Source: Candidatus Dojkabacteria bacterium UBA3081 | Lineage (GTDB): Bacteria; Patescibacteriota; Dojkabacteria; SC72 | NCBI GenBank assembly: GCA_002366615.1 | Contig: DFBL01000025.1 | Span: 21,509 to 31,372 of the forward strand | Direction: 5' to 3' | Length of the DNA: 9,864 nucleotides | In this document: positions 1 through 6,700 of the stretch, in pieces | How the letters are laid out: the number at the start of each line of letters is the position of its first letter | Position numbering within the stretch: position 1 is the stretch's first letter | The notes under the pieces: model-generated | Database searches by the model: none | What the model was told of the DNA's origin: nothing | Seen by the model: only the letters and a program-made list of their open reading frames with translations | Position numbers and translations under genes: made by a program

Positions 1-183
1 AAAGCTATAATTAAAGATATCCTTGAGGTTTGTAATCCTAATACAGACTTTACAATTGCTATTGATATAACGGGGGAAAAGGAGTATATAAACACAATGA
101 GTATTGTGCAGTGGAGGGAAAGTAAAGAAATAAAGGTATTAGATATTCCAAGTATATATATCTTACAAGGTAAAAGAGTATGA
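1..183 (+). CDS. C-terminal end of an unrecognised protein (5' end outside window)
   Basis: Frame 1 is open from the first base and ends at TGA 181-183, giving the last 60 residues of a protein whose start lies upstream. The visible part has no membrane segment and no motif I recognise. It ends with alternating hydrophobic stretches (FTIAID, IKVLDIPSIYILQGKRV) that look like beta strands of a folded C-terminal domain. The stop overlaps the next start as ATGA, so the two genes are probably one transcript with coupled translation, and the product may be expressed together with the following surface protein. Function unknown; the reading frame itself is fairly secure because of this junction. 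Confidence 0.6.
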   Translation, partial: KAIIKDILEVCNPNTDFTIAIDITGEKEYINTMSIVQWRESKEIKVLDIPSIYILQGKRV

Positions 184-2309
184 AAAAGCTAAAAAAGAAA
201 CATATTTTAGTTCTAAAAACACTTTTCTTTTTCTTAGTACTGTTCTTTACTCTTTTCTTTGGTGAAAGACAGTATGAATATATTATGAGCTCCCCCTACG
301 ATGTAATAGTATCTGATATTAATTCAGATTCTGCCGTAATCTCTTGGAAAACTAAAAATGATGTACCCACACATATTTTACTAAATGAAACAACTCTGTT
401 GGGCAGTGGTGTTAGAGAGAAATTTCATAGAGTAGATTTAGAGGATTTAAAAGATACAACTGAGTATACCTTTTCCATTTTCAATGGGAAAAGAGTTTGG
501 AATTCATCCTTAGTTGAAAACTCTTCACATCTAGAAAATTTTGTTAAAAAAGAGTTCCTTTTTACAACTAAAGGACAGAAAGATGAACTATCTCTTCCAT
601 CACATCTAACCCTAAAGTTACTTCCAAATGAATTGGTATATGTTACCCTTTTTGATAATAATACAGGTCAGTATTCAGATATTAGGAGTACATATGCAAA
701 TAGGTATGGGGGAGCTGTTTTTGTTAAAGAAAATTTCGAACTAGAAAACAATGCCAAATCTTCTTTAAAAAACATAAACTATTTCTCTATCGCACATCAC
801 ACACAAACCCTAATTCCAAAAGTATACTCAGAACAAATTAATTGTAATCAAAATATCCCATATATCGCTTCTAATGCAATTAGTAGAGAAGCGTTTACAG
901 ATCTTGCAAATAGATGGATAGCAGGTAGGGGTAAAAATTATGCATATGAGTGTTACAATGATGTCGTGTATAGAGCTAAAAAAGTTGGAGTAGACCCTGC
1001 TTTTGTATTAACTATGTGGTTAAAGGAATCAGGTGCTAGTAACTATATTTGGAAACCAGAAAATATTGGAACTGTTGAAGATTGGGGTATTCATGGCTTA
1101 AAATCAGTACCTGCTGAAAATTTTGATTTACAACTTGACCACTTTTTAAAACTATCTCACCAAGTGAGCTGTCCTGGGCTTACAAAATGGGAAGCATGGG
1201 GGAATATGTATAGGTATGGCACATGTAATGCTAATGATCCTGCTCAAAGAGCAGATGGTATAGATTACTATCATGATGTACAGAATTTATATACTTGGAT
1301 TACTAATGGGAAAAAGCTACCAGATAGGGTTACAGGATTGAGTAAGATAGAAGCTATTCCAGAGGAAATATATCAGCAGAAGTGTTGCACTATTAAGATA
1401 GATAGTAGGGAAAACTTAATAGGAGTATTTCGAAACAATGTAGGTACCCAAAGATGTGAAGACCTGTTTAAACCAGGAAGTACATACCTAGGAGGCAAGG
1501 TTGAGTATTCAATACTTTTGCAAGAGCAACATGAACAGAAGAGTTGTGAAGTGAAGTATGAAGGAGTTTGTTGTAGATTGGATAATGATATTAAATGGTA
1601 TCCAAAATATATATGTGAAGACATTATCTCTGATTTAACAGATTCAGATAGCTGTAATAACTATCAAGGAGCAAGGGAATGTTTTTTTAGAGATGGTAAA
1701 TATAAATGGTTACCGGATATTCTTTCAGAGGATAGTATAAAGGGAGTTACTAATGAAGCACTTTGTTTAGAGAGAAACAAAACATCTACATATGTAATTG
1801 ATATATATCAGGGAGTAAATTTTGTTGGTTTTGATTTCACACCTCTTAAAAATGGAGAGAGCTTGTATGCATCAGACCTTTTAGAGATGTACCCTGAGTT
1901 ATCACTGGTTGCAAATTTTAAAAATTACGATTGGATAGATATTATTGTTAATTCTGATGATATACCCTTTGCTGGAAATGATTTTGAACTTAAACAAAAC
2001 TTTGGATATTTACTATTCTCTGACAAAGATATGAAGATATCTATAGATGGATGGGTTGATTCCTCTGTTGGTTTAAGTAATTTAAATAAAGGGTGGACTC
2101 TAGTAGGAGGAAGTATTTATACAAGTAATAAAGATGCTTCTAATTTAATATTAAAATTAAATGAAAAGGGTCTTAATATTGATACAGTGGCAGTTTGGTC
2201 AAATGAGCTATCTTCATTTACATACAGGATGGAAGAAAAGGGGGAAGTATATGGAGAGAATATATATTTACCAAAAAACTCTGGAGTATTTCTTCGATTA
2301 GAGGAATAG
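180..2309 (+). CDS. Membrane-anchored exoprotein with Fn3-like and lysozyme/transglycosylase-like domains
   Basis: This 709-residue protein begins with a lysine-rich N-terminus and one hydrophobic segment (about residues 8-27, rich in Leu and Phe). There is no clear signal-peptidase site, so it is probably a signal anchor with the rest outside the cell. Residues 39-132 resemble a fibronectin-III fold (SDINSDSAVISWKT, then a DTTEYTFSI strand). Residues about 235-380 resemble a lysozyme-like/SLT transglycosylase domain: helix PAFVLTMWLKESGASNY supplies a candidate catalytic Glu283, followed by DWGIHG and a YHDVQNLYTWI helix. Residues 402-529 hold Cys-rich segments (CC at 402-403 and 464-465). 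Residues 538-709 contain two copies of a beta-rich module with GVNFVG and GWTLVG signatures, also found at the C-terminus of the 1175-residue protein at 3791-7318. The start overlaps the upstream stop (ATGA), with a weak AAGG nine bases before it. A peptidoglycan-remodelling or cell-surface enzyme is inferred; the catalytic assignment rests on motif resemblance only. Confidence 0.75.
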   Translation: MKKLKKKHILVLKTLFFFLVLFFTLFFGERQYEYIMSSPYDVIVSDINSDSAVISWKTKNDVPTHILLNETTLLGSGVREKFHRVDLEDLKDTTEYTFSIFNGKRVWNSSLVENSSHLENFVKKEFLFTTKGQKDELSLPSHLTLKLLPNELVYVTLFDNNTGQYSDIRSTYANRYGGAVFVKENFELENNAKSSLKNINYFSIAHHTQTLIPKVYSEQINCNQNIPYIASNAISREAFTDLANRWIAGRGKNYAYECYNDVVYRAKKVGVDPAFVLTMWLKESGASNYIWKPENIGTVEDWGIHGLKSVPAENFDLQLDHFLKLSHQVSCPGLTKWEAWGNMYRYGTCNANDPAQRADGIDYYHDVQNLYTWITNGKKLPDRVTGLSKIEAIPEEIYQQKCCTIKIDSRENLIGVFRNNVGTQRCEDLFKPGSTYLGGKVEYSILLQEQHEQKSCEVKYEGVCCRLDNDIKWYPKYICEDIISDLTDSDSCNNYQGARECFFRDGKYKWLPDILSEDSIKGVTNEALCLERNKTSTYVIDIYQGVNFVGFDFTPLKNGESLYASDLLEMYPELSLVANFKNYDWIDIIVNSDDIPFAGNDFELKQNFGYLLFSDKDMKISIDGWVDSSVGLSNLNKGWTLVGGSIYTSNKDASNLILKLNEKGLNIDTVAVWSNELSSFTYRMEEKGEVYGENIYLPKNSGVFLRLEE

Positions 2310-2318
2310 TTGGAAAAA

Positions 2319-2597
2319 TTACTGTCTCTTTTTAATGTTTATAGCTTTCCCATCAATTAAAGCTTCTGTAATCTTCTTTAATGCCTCTGTGATATCCCTT
2401 TGATACTGGCTTTGAGAAATACCCATCTGTTTTGCAGAAACCTCTTGATCTAATCTTTCAATATATCTTAATCTTAATGTCTCTAATTCCTCATCTGATA
2501 TTTCTACCTCTTCTAACTCATTAAGAGGGATATTTCTTGGTTTAAAATATATATTCTCAAAATCATATTGTATTCTTCTTCTAAATCTTCTTCTCAT
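2319..2597 (-). CDS. DUF134-family predicted DNA-binding protein
   Basis: The 92-residue product matches the DUF134 pattern: a basic N-terminus (MRRRFRRR), FKPRNIPLNELEEVEIS, DEELETLRLRYIERLDQ, and a helix-turn-helix around residues 47-80 (SAKQMGISQSQYQRDITEALKKITEAL) like the sigma-70 region 4 fold, ending GKAINI. Family members are usually 90-150 residues, so this is a short but complete one. It lies 66 bases downstream of the zinc-ribbon gene on the same strand and is probably co-transcribed with it from the promoter near 2898-2926. It is a good candidate for the protein that binds the paired TGGGT-N4-ACCCA sites there, which would make the unit autoregulated; that link is inference. No Shine-Dalgarno sequence is evident before the ATG. 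Its 3' end lies 9 bases from the stop of the convergent 709-residue gene, and I see no terminator hairpin between them. Confidence 0.85.
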   Translation of the reverse strand: MRRRFRRRIQYDFENIYFKPRNIPLNELEEVEISDEELETLRLRYIERLDQEVSAKQMGISQSQYQRDITEALKKITEALIDGKAINIKKRQ

Positions 2598-2624
2598 TAC
2601 TTAATATGGTTAAAAAATAGAGTA

Positions 2625-2648
2625 GAGCAGTACTTTAAAGTACTGCTC
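2625..2648 (-). other. 24-nt perfect palindrome between the zinc-ribbon and DUF134 genes
   Basis: Bases 2625-2636 are an exact inverted complement of 2637-2648 (left arm GAGCAGTACTTT). In RNA this would form a stem of about 10 bp with a small A/U loop. On the minus strand a run of six T follows only after seven further bases, so it is not a textbook intrinsic terminator. It may be a partial terminator or attenuator setting the ratio of zinc-ribbon to DUF134 mRNA, an RNA-processing or stabilising stem, or a protein-binding site. The pairing is certain; the role is open. Confidence 0.6.
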
Positions 2649-2663
2649 CATTATATCACTCAA

Positions 2664-2852
2664 TTACAAGCAGTAAGAACCTTTCATAGGTGTATCACAC
2701 TTAGGACACTTCTTTTGTGTACAAGGGACTCCTCTAGTAGCCTGTTCTTTGTATCCACACTTAGGACATGTACACTCTTTAGTTTGAGTAGCTTTTCTAT
2801 TTATAGGTCTACCTGCTCTTTGTGATCTTCCTCTTCCAATTCTGTTTACCAT
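2664..2852 (-). CDS. Small zinc-ribbon protein (CPKCGY...CPKC)
   Basis: This 62-residue protein has a basic, Gly/Arg-rich N-terminus (MVNRIGRGRSQRAGRP) followed by CTCPKCGYKEQATRGVPC and KKCPKCDTPM. The two CPxC knuckles form a likely zinc (or iron) ribbon. Short proteins with the same CPKCGY...RGVPC...CPKCxxPM layout are known from many anaerobes, usually uncharacterised. I chose ATG 2850-2852. The frame can be extended to a TTG at 2894, but that adds 14 AT-rich-encoded residues and would begin upstream of the transcription start predicted from the promoter at 2898-2926. It is the first gene of a probable two-gene unit with DUF134. Its promoter is flanked by two palindromic operators, so expression is probably switched by a ligand-, metal- or redox-sensing repressor. 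Function unknown. Confidence 0.8.
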   Translation of the reverse strand: MVNRIGRGRSQRAGRPINRKATQTKECTCPKCGYKEQATRGVPCTQKKCPKCDTPMKGSYCL

Positions 2853-2877
2853 ATTTAAAATATTAAAATTTATATAT

Positions 2878-2891
2878 TGGGTATATACCCA
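2878..2891. promoter_or_regulatory. Operator-like palindrome O1 (TGGGTATATACCCA)
   Basis: A perfect 14-bp palindrome. It lies at the predicted transcription start of the minus-strand zinc-ribbon/DUF134 unit (its -10 is at 2898-2903), where a bound repressor would block initiation. It has the same TGGGT-N4-ACCCA form as the second palindrome at 2919-2932, with centres 41 bp apart (about four helical turns). Confidence 0.65.
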
Positions 2892-2897
2892 CAACTA

Positions 2898-2926
2898 ATA
2901 TTAACACAATTATAAATATGGGTCAA
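2898..2926 (-). promoter_or_regulatory. Promoter of the zinc-ribbon/DUF134 unit (TTGACC-N17-TAATAT)
   Basis: On the minus strand TTGACC (2921-2926) and TAATAT (2898-2903) are 17 bp apart, a good sigma-70-type match. Transcription would start near 2890-2892, giving a leader of about 40 bases to the ATG at 2852. The -35 hexamer lies wholly inside the palindrome at 2919-2932, and the start site coincides with the palindrome at 2878-2891. A repressor on either site would occlude RNA polymerase. Confidence 0.65.
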
Positions 2927-2932
2927 TACCCA
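2919..2932. promoter_or_regulatory. Operator-like palindrome O2 (TGGGTCAATACCCA)
   Basis: Inverted arms TGGGT and ACCCA around CAAT, extended by one more pair (A2918/T2933). It contains the -35 box TTGACC of the minus-strand promoter and lies about 10 bp upstream of the presumed pcm -35 (2942-2947), so it could influence both divergent genes. It is the partner of the palindrome at 2878-2891. Confidence 0.65.
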
Positions 2933-2941
2933 TGTTAATAT

Positions 2942-2970
2942 TTGAATCCATATTTATTAAAATGTAAAAT
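2942..2970 (+). promoter_or_regulatory. Promoter of pcm (TTGAAT-N17-TAAAAT), leaderless or nearly so
   Basis: TTGAAT (2942-2947) and TAAAAT (2965-2970) are 17 bp apart. Only five bases separate the -10 box from the pcm ATG at 2976, so the predicted transcription start falls at or within a base or two of the start codon. No Shine-Dalgarno sequence is present, consistent with a leaderless mRNA. The string TAAAATACATTATGGA recurs exactly at the start of the membrane-protein gene at 7720-7735. Confidence 0.55.
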
Positions 2971-2975
2971 ACATT

Positions 2976-3626
2976 ATGGATGTTAACTATTATCAACAAA
3001 GAATTTTAATGGTTGAAAATCAGCTAATAGCTAGAGGTATTTCTGACATCAATATATTAGAAGCTTTTAGAAAAGTACCAAGGGAACTTTTTGTACCAAA
3101 TAATTTAAAGAAGTACGCATATTTAGATAGGCCTTTACCTATTGGATACGGTGTTACAATATCTCAACCGTATGTAGTTGCACTGATGATTGAGTTACTT
3201 AATATTGATAGTAGCTCTAGAGTATTGGATATCGGCACAGGTTCTGGATATCAGGCTGCCATACTCTCTAAGATATGCAAAGAAGTGGTTACGATTGAAA
3301 TAATTAAACCACTATATAGAGAAACAAAGAAAAGACTTCAACACTTAGGCTATTCTAATAGTAAGTGTATATTAGGTGATGGATCGAAAGGATATAGAGA
3401 GTTAGCACCCTACGATGCCATCATATCTGCAGCTGCTACAAAGGGCGTACCCCAGCAGTGGAGAGAACAAATTAATAACAATGGATACATTGTATTTCCC
3501 CAAGGTAGGAGTTTAGAACAGAAATTAGTAAGAATACAAAAAAATAAAAGTGGGTATGAGAGAGAAGAGTATGGGGTTGTTAGTTTCGTCCCCTTGGTTA
3601 AAGATGGTCGGGGAAACAGGACTTGA
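2976..3626 (+). CDS. pcm: Protein-L-isoaspartate O-methyltransferase
   Basis: This 216-residue cytosolic enzyme methylates L-isoaspartyl residues in damaged proteins with S-adenosylmethionine, starting their repair. The family signature GYGVTISQPYVVALMIELL (about residues 57-75) supplies the substrate loop. SAM-binding motif I is VLDIGTGSGYQAAILSKI (83-100). A later motif is YDAIISAAATKGVP (146-159), and the family's usual ending FVPLVKD is at 204-210. The length is normal, but the last residues (about DGRGNRT) and the TGA stop are encoded by bases that on the other strand form the 3' acceptor and T-arm side of tRNA-Pro. The gene diverges from the zinc-ribbon unit. Identification is secure; the leaderless start is inferred from the promoter spacing. 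Confidence 0.95.
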   Translation: MDVNYYQQRILMVENQLIARGISDINILEAFRKVPRELFVPNNLKKYAYLDRPLPIGYGVTISQPYVVALMIELLNIDSSSRVLDIGTGSGYQAAILSKICKEVVTIEIIKPLYRETKKRLQHLGYSNSKCILGDGSKGYRELAPYDAIISAAATKGVPQQWREQINNNGYIVFPQGRSLEQKLVRIQKNKSGYEREEYGVVSFVPLVKDGRGNRT

Positions 3627-3681
3627 ACCTGCGACCTCTGCGTCCCAAACGCAGCGTTCTAGCCATCTGAACTATTCCCCG
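3605..3681 (-). tRNA. tRNA-Pro (anticodon UGG), CCA encoded
   Basis: Read on the minus strand, the 5' acceptor CGGGGAA (3681-3675) pairs fully with TTCCCCG near the 3' end. Discriminator A is at 3608 and an encoded CCA at 3607-3605. The anticodon arm is CTGCG-TTTGGGA-CGCAG, giving anticodon TGG. The T-arm contains GGTTCAAGTCC, and the D-arm AGTTCAGATGGCTAGAAC. The first pair C1-G72 is typical of bacterial tRNA-Pro. Without CCA the molecule is 74 nt. Its last 22 bases overlap the 3' end of pcm on the other strand. I see no terminator hairpin after it. Confidence 0.96.
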
Positions 3682-3691
3682 ATGACTTAGA

Positions 3692-3697
3692 ATTTTA
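3692..3697 (-). promoter_or_regulatory. Extended -10 of tRNA-Pro (TGGTAAAAT)
   Basis: TAAAAT on the minus strand is preceded by TGG, giving an extended -10. It ends 10 bases before the mature tRNA 5' end, so the primary transcript would have a leader of only a few bases. The -35 region is a T-rich stretch without a good hexamer. Confidence 0.4.
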
Positions 3698-3732
3698 CCA
3701 TATATGTTAAAAACAAAAAAGGAATAGGGTAT

Positions 3733-3764
3733 TTGACATGGATATAAGGATATGTGAGTATGAT
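3733..3764 (+). promoter_or_regulatory. Possible promoter of the 1175-residue surface-protein gene
   Basis: A perfect TTGACA (3733-3738) is followed by TATGAT (3759-3764), but the 20-bp spacing is longer than usual, and at 17 bp only GAGTAT is available. The -35 hexamer makes this the best candidate in the 109-base gap between tRNA-Pro and the ATG at 3791; apart from the tRNA's own promoter I see nothing else there. No Shine-Dalgarno sequence precedes the start. Confidence 0.3.
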
Positions 3765-3790
3765 TATATATCAATTTATTAAGAACAATT

Positions 3791-6700
3791 ATGGAAGTTA
3801 GTGAACTTTCTAAATCTAAGTATAAGTTAAAGAAGGTACTTAAAACATCAATTTTAGTCCTTCTTTTAATATTTATAGGATTCCTAATATATGAATATAT
3901 TAGGATTAAACCTAGAGATGTGAGATTTTCCAATATTTCATCTTCTTCTGTAACAGTAAGTTGGAATACTAAGACTCCTACTTCTGCAACAGCTATAGCA
4001 TTTGAAGGGGATACACCATTACCAATTAGATTGTTCTGTTTTGGAAAAGAAAAATTTTTTGATACTAGAGATGTAAGAGAGGCTGAAATTGAAGCAGCTC
4101 AAGAGGTTAAAACGAATAGTGATGATCTATCTTTAACGATGGATGATTTCCAGACAGAGATAACAGTAGAAAAATTGGGTGAATATTACACTCATCATGT
4201 CACTATAACGGGATTAAACCCTGAGTCAACCTATTCCTTTATGACAGGAGAATCTCTTCTATTTAGTGAATTAAGTATATCAAACTCTTTAAGTTCAGCC
4301 ACCACTTTGCCCATTTCTGAATATATTAGTGATCCATCACCAGCTTATGGGACTATAAAAGATGCTAATAATGAGATTAAACAATATGATGAATTAGTTA
4401 ATGTTACAGATGGAGTTGTTTATCTTTTTTATCTAGACAAAAATACTCAACAAAATAGTCAACTACTTTCAGGAATCCTAAATTCTAATGGAAATTGGTA
4501 TATAGATTTAAGTCTTTTAAAATCATTCAAAGAAACTTATGCTTCTGTTGGGGATGCCTTAGTAGCAGAATTAATTATTGATGCTGGTCCACTAGGACTC
4601 TGGAGAAAGACTGAAAGTGCCTATTCATTAGCTCCAAGCACACTTATGATTATAAATGCACCTGATTCTATACAAGAAGAAAATAGTGAGAATATTCCAA
4701 TTAAGCTAAGTACCTCTAGAGCTTCTACGAGCACTAGTCTTTCATCATTAAATTTAAATAATCAAACAAACTATTCAACTAAGAAGTCATTCATTAGCAA
4801 TTTTGTAAGCAATTCATATGCTCAGGCTGTAGGTTGTGATTGTACTCCCCAATGTCCATCTTCTCATCCGAATTCTTCTTGTACTCGTGTTGGCTATGAT
4901 TGTTTGTCTACTACAGTAACTTGTATCAAAGTTAATAGTTATGGAACTCCATGTGGGGGGACAAACTCTAAAGTCTGCTATTCTGCACCTCCAGACCAAC
5001 CTACGTGTGTTGGTTGCTCATGTACTCCAAGCTGTCCTGCTAATTATCCATATAGCTCTTGCGATAAAGAAAACTGTAATTCGAATGTTGTCAAATGTGT
5101 TAGGCTTAATAGTTGTGGTACTCCTTGCGGAGGAGAGAGTTCAAAAACCTGTTATTCTGCTCCAACTAAAGATCCTAAACCAGCTTGTACAGGTTGTTCA
5201 TGTACAGTTTCATGTCCATCAGACTACCCACATTCCTTAGCTTGTCCTTCTGGAAAAACTTGTGAATCAAAAATAGAGTATTGCTCTAGAAAAAATAGCT
5301 GTAAAGAATATTGTGGGGGAACAGAATCCCTTAAGTGTTTCAAGGTTGTATCAGATAATAATATCAACACTTGTCCGACACCAGATTCACAAAATCGTTC
5401 ACCAGCGTCTAGGGAAAGCAATAATAGTTGCAAATATTTTGATAAACCTTGTGGTAAATGCTATTACATCTCCGAATGGTTTCCTGATTGTTCACCACAC
5501 TATGTTGAATGTAGTACTAGCAATTGTAATACAGGAAAACTTGAAGAATGGAATTGTAACAACTTCCCACAATATGATCCAGAAGATACCGTTTGCCCAG
5601 GAGGCTCAACACAAACACCTTCAAATGGTAGTTGGTGTACATACTACAATGAGAATTGTAAACATTGCCAAAGAAATGAAACAGCGGGTGGTACCTACTC
5701 AATATGGAAAGTGACAGACATAGAAGACTGTGGTAATAATAGAACTGCTTCCATATTTGAGTGTAATAATCCTATTGAACCTAAGCCAGAACCAGATCCT
5801 GAGCCAGAACCGGAACCGGAACCTCAAACACCTTCTATGTGTCAATGTGGAACTGCTAATGGAACTATTTTCAAAGAGATTCCACCTTCAACCAAATGGA
5901 GTGATATAGATCTCACATTATGTGCAACAGGATGTTCTGTTAATGGAGAACCTCCTGTTTTTCCTCTAGGTAATGGCACTATATCTTGGGAATGCTCAGG
6001 AACTAATTATACAAAAGGATCATGTCGAGCTGAACACCAAAACTTAGAATATGTATGGGACCAGGGTGATATTATAAATCATGATCTTATTGGAGGAACC
6101 TTTGTATTAGAGCTCGACCCAGGTGTAAGATGTCCAAGTATAAACTTAGATAAAGAAAAAGTAAGCCACTGTGTATGTAAGAGTGGACCCGATGAGGGTA
6201 AAATTGTTGATATTGATAGATATTGCAGATCTACGACAAGAGCTTTTCTAACATCTTTCAACACTTTTGGAATTCCCTTGAAATGCGCTCAAGATTCAGT
6301 AAAAGGAGACGTTTGTAAGAGAGATGGAACAACATGCCAAATTCGTTCATATAGATATGTAAATGAAAACGCCCTGTATTGTGATGGAGATATTAAAGGG
6401 TTACAGGATAATATCAACAGCACTCAGCCTATAAATACTTCTAGCATTAAACTTGTTAAGAAGGTTTCTGCTCAAAAAAGTGATAATAATCTCAGATATA
6501 TTGTAGATAAAGAAACTGGACTATTTATTAATCTCCCTATAGGAGTGTATCATTTTGAATATCAAGGTGATATTTATTCAGTTAAAATTGCAACCCAAGG
6601 AGAGGGATATGGAGTTTTACTATTTCTAGATCAAAATGGTAATAATATCTATGACGAAAATGTAGATATTAATTTAAATGAAAATGCTTCCTTATTAAAA

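Noticed and set aside
181..183. TGA recoded as glycine (Gracilibacteria/Absconditabacteria code)
   Set aside because: All recognisable genes reach family length with TGA treated as stop, TGA closes the first gene at an ATGA junction, and it ends pcm after the normal FVPLVKD terminus.
2568..2825. 85-codon plus-strand frame across the DUF134/zinc-ribbon unit
   Set aside because: It is the complement of two recognisable minus-strand genes; its Ser/Leu/Cys-rich product looks like nothing known.
2664..2894. Longer zinc-ribbon protein starting at TTG 2892-2894
   Set aside because: The added residues are encoded by the O1 palindrome and AT-rich leader, and the start would precede the predicted transcription start; ATG 2852 is the natural start.
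3598..3933. 111-codon minus-strand frame through tRNA-Pro and the start of the surface-protein gene
   Set aside because: Its C-terminal part is a translation of the tRNA itself (LRLGRRGRRFKSCFP), a well-known false ORF over tRNA genes.
4941..5714. Long open frames of 99 and 133 codons inside the 1175-residue gene on the same strand
   Set aside because: They are alternative frames of the periodic Cys-rich repeats, give low-complexity Val/Leu/His-rich proteins, and lack any start signal; the main frame has clear domain structure.
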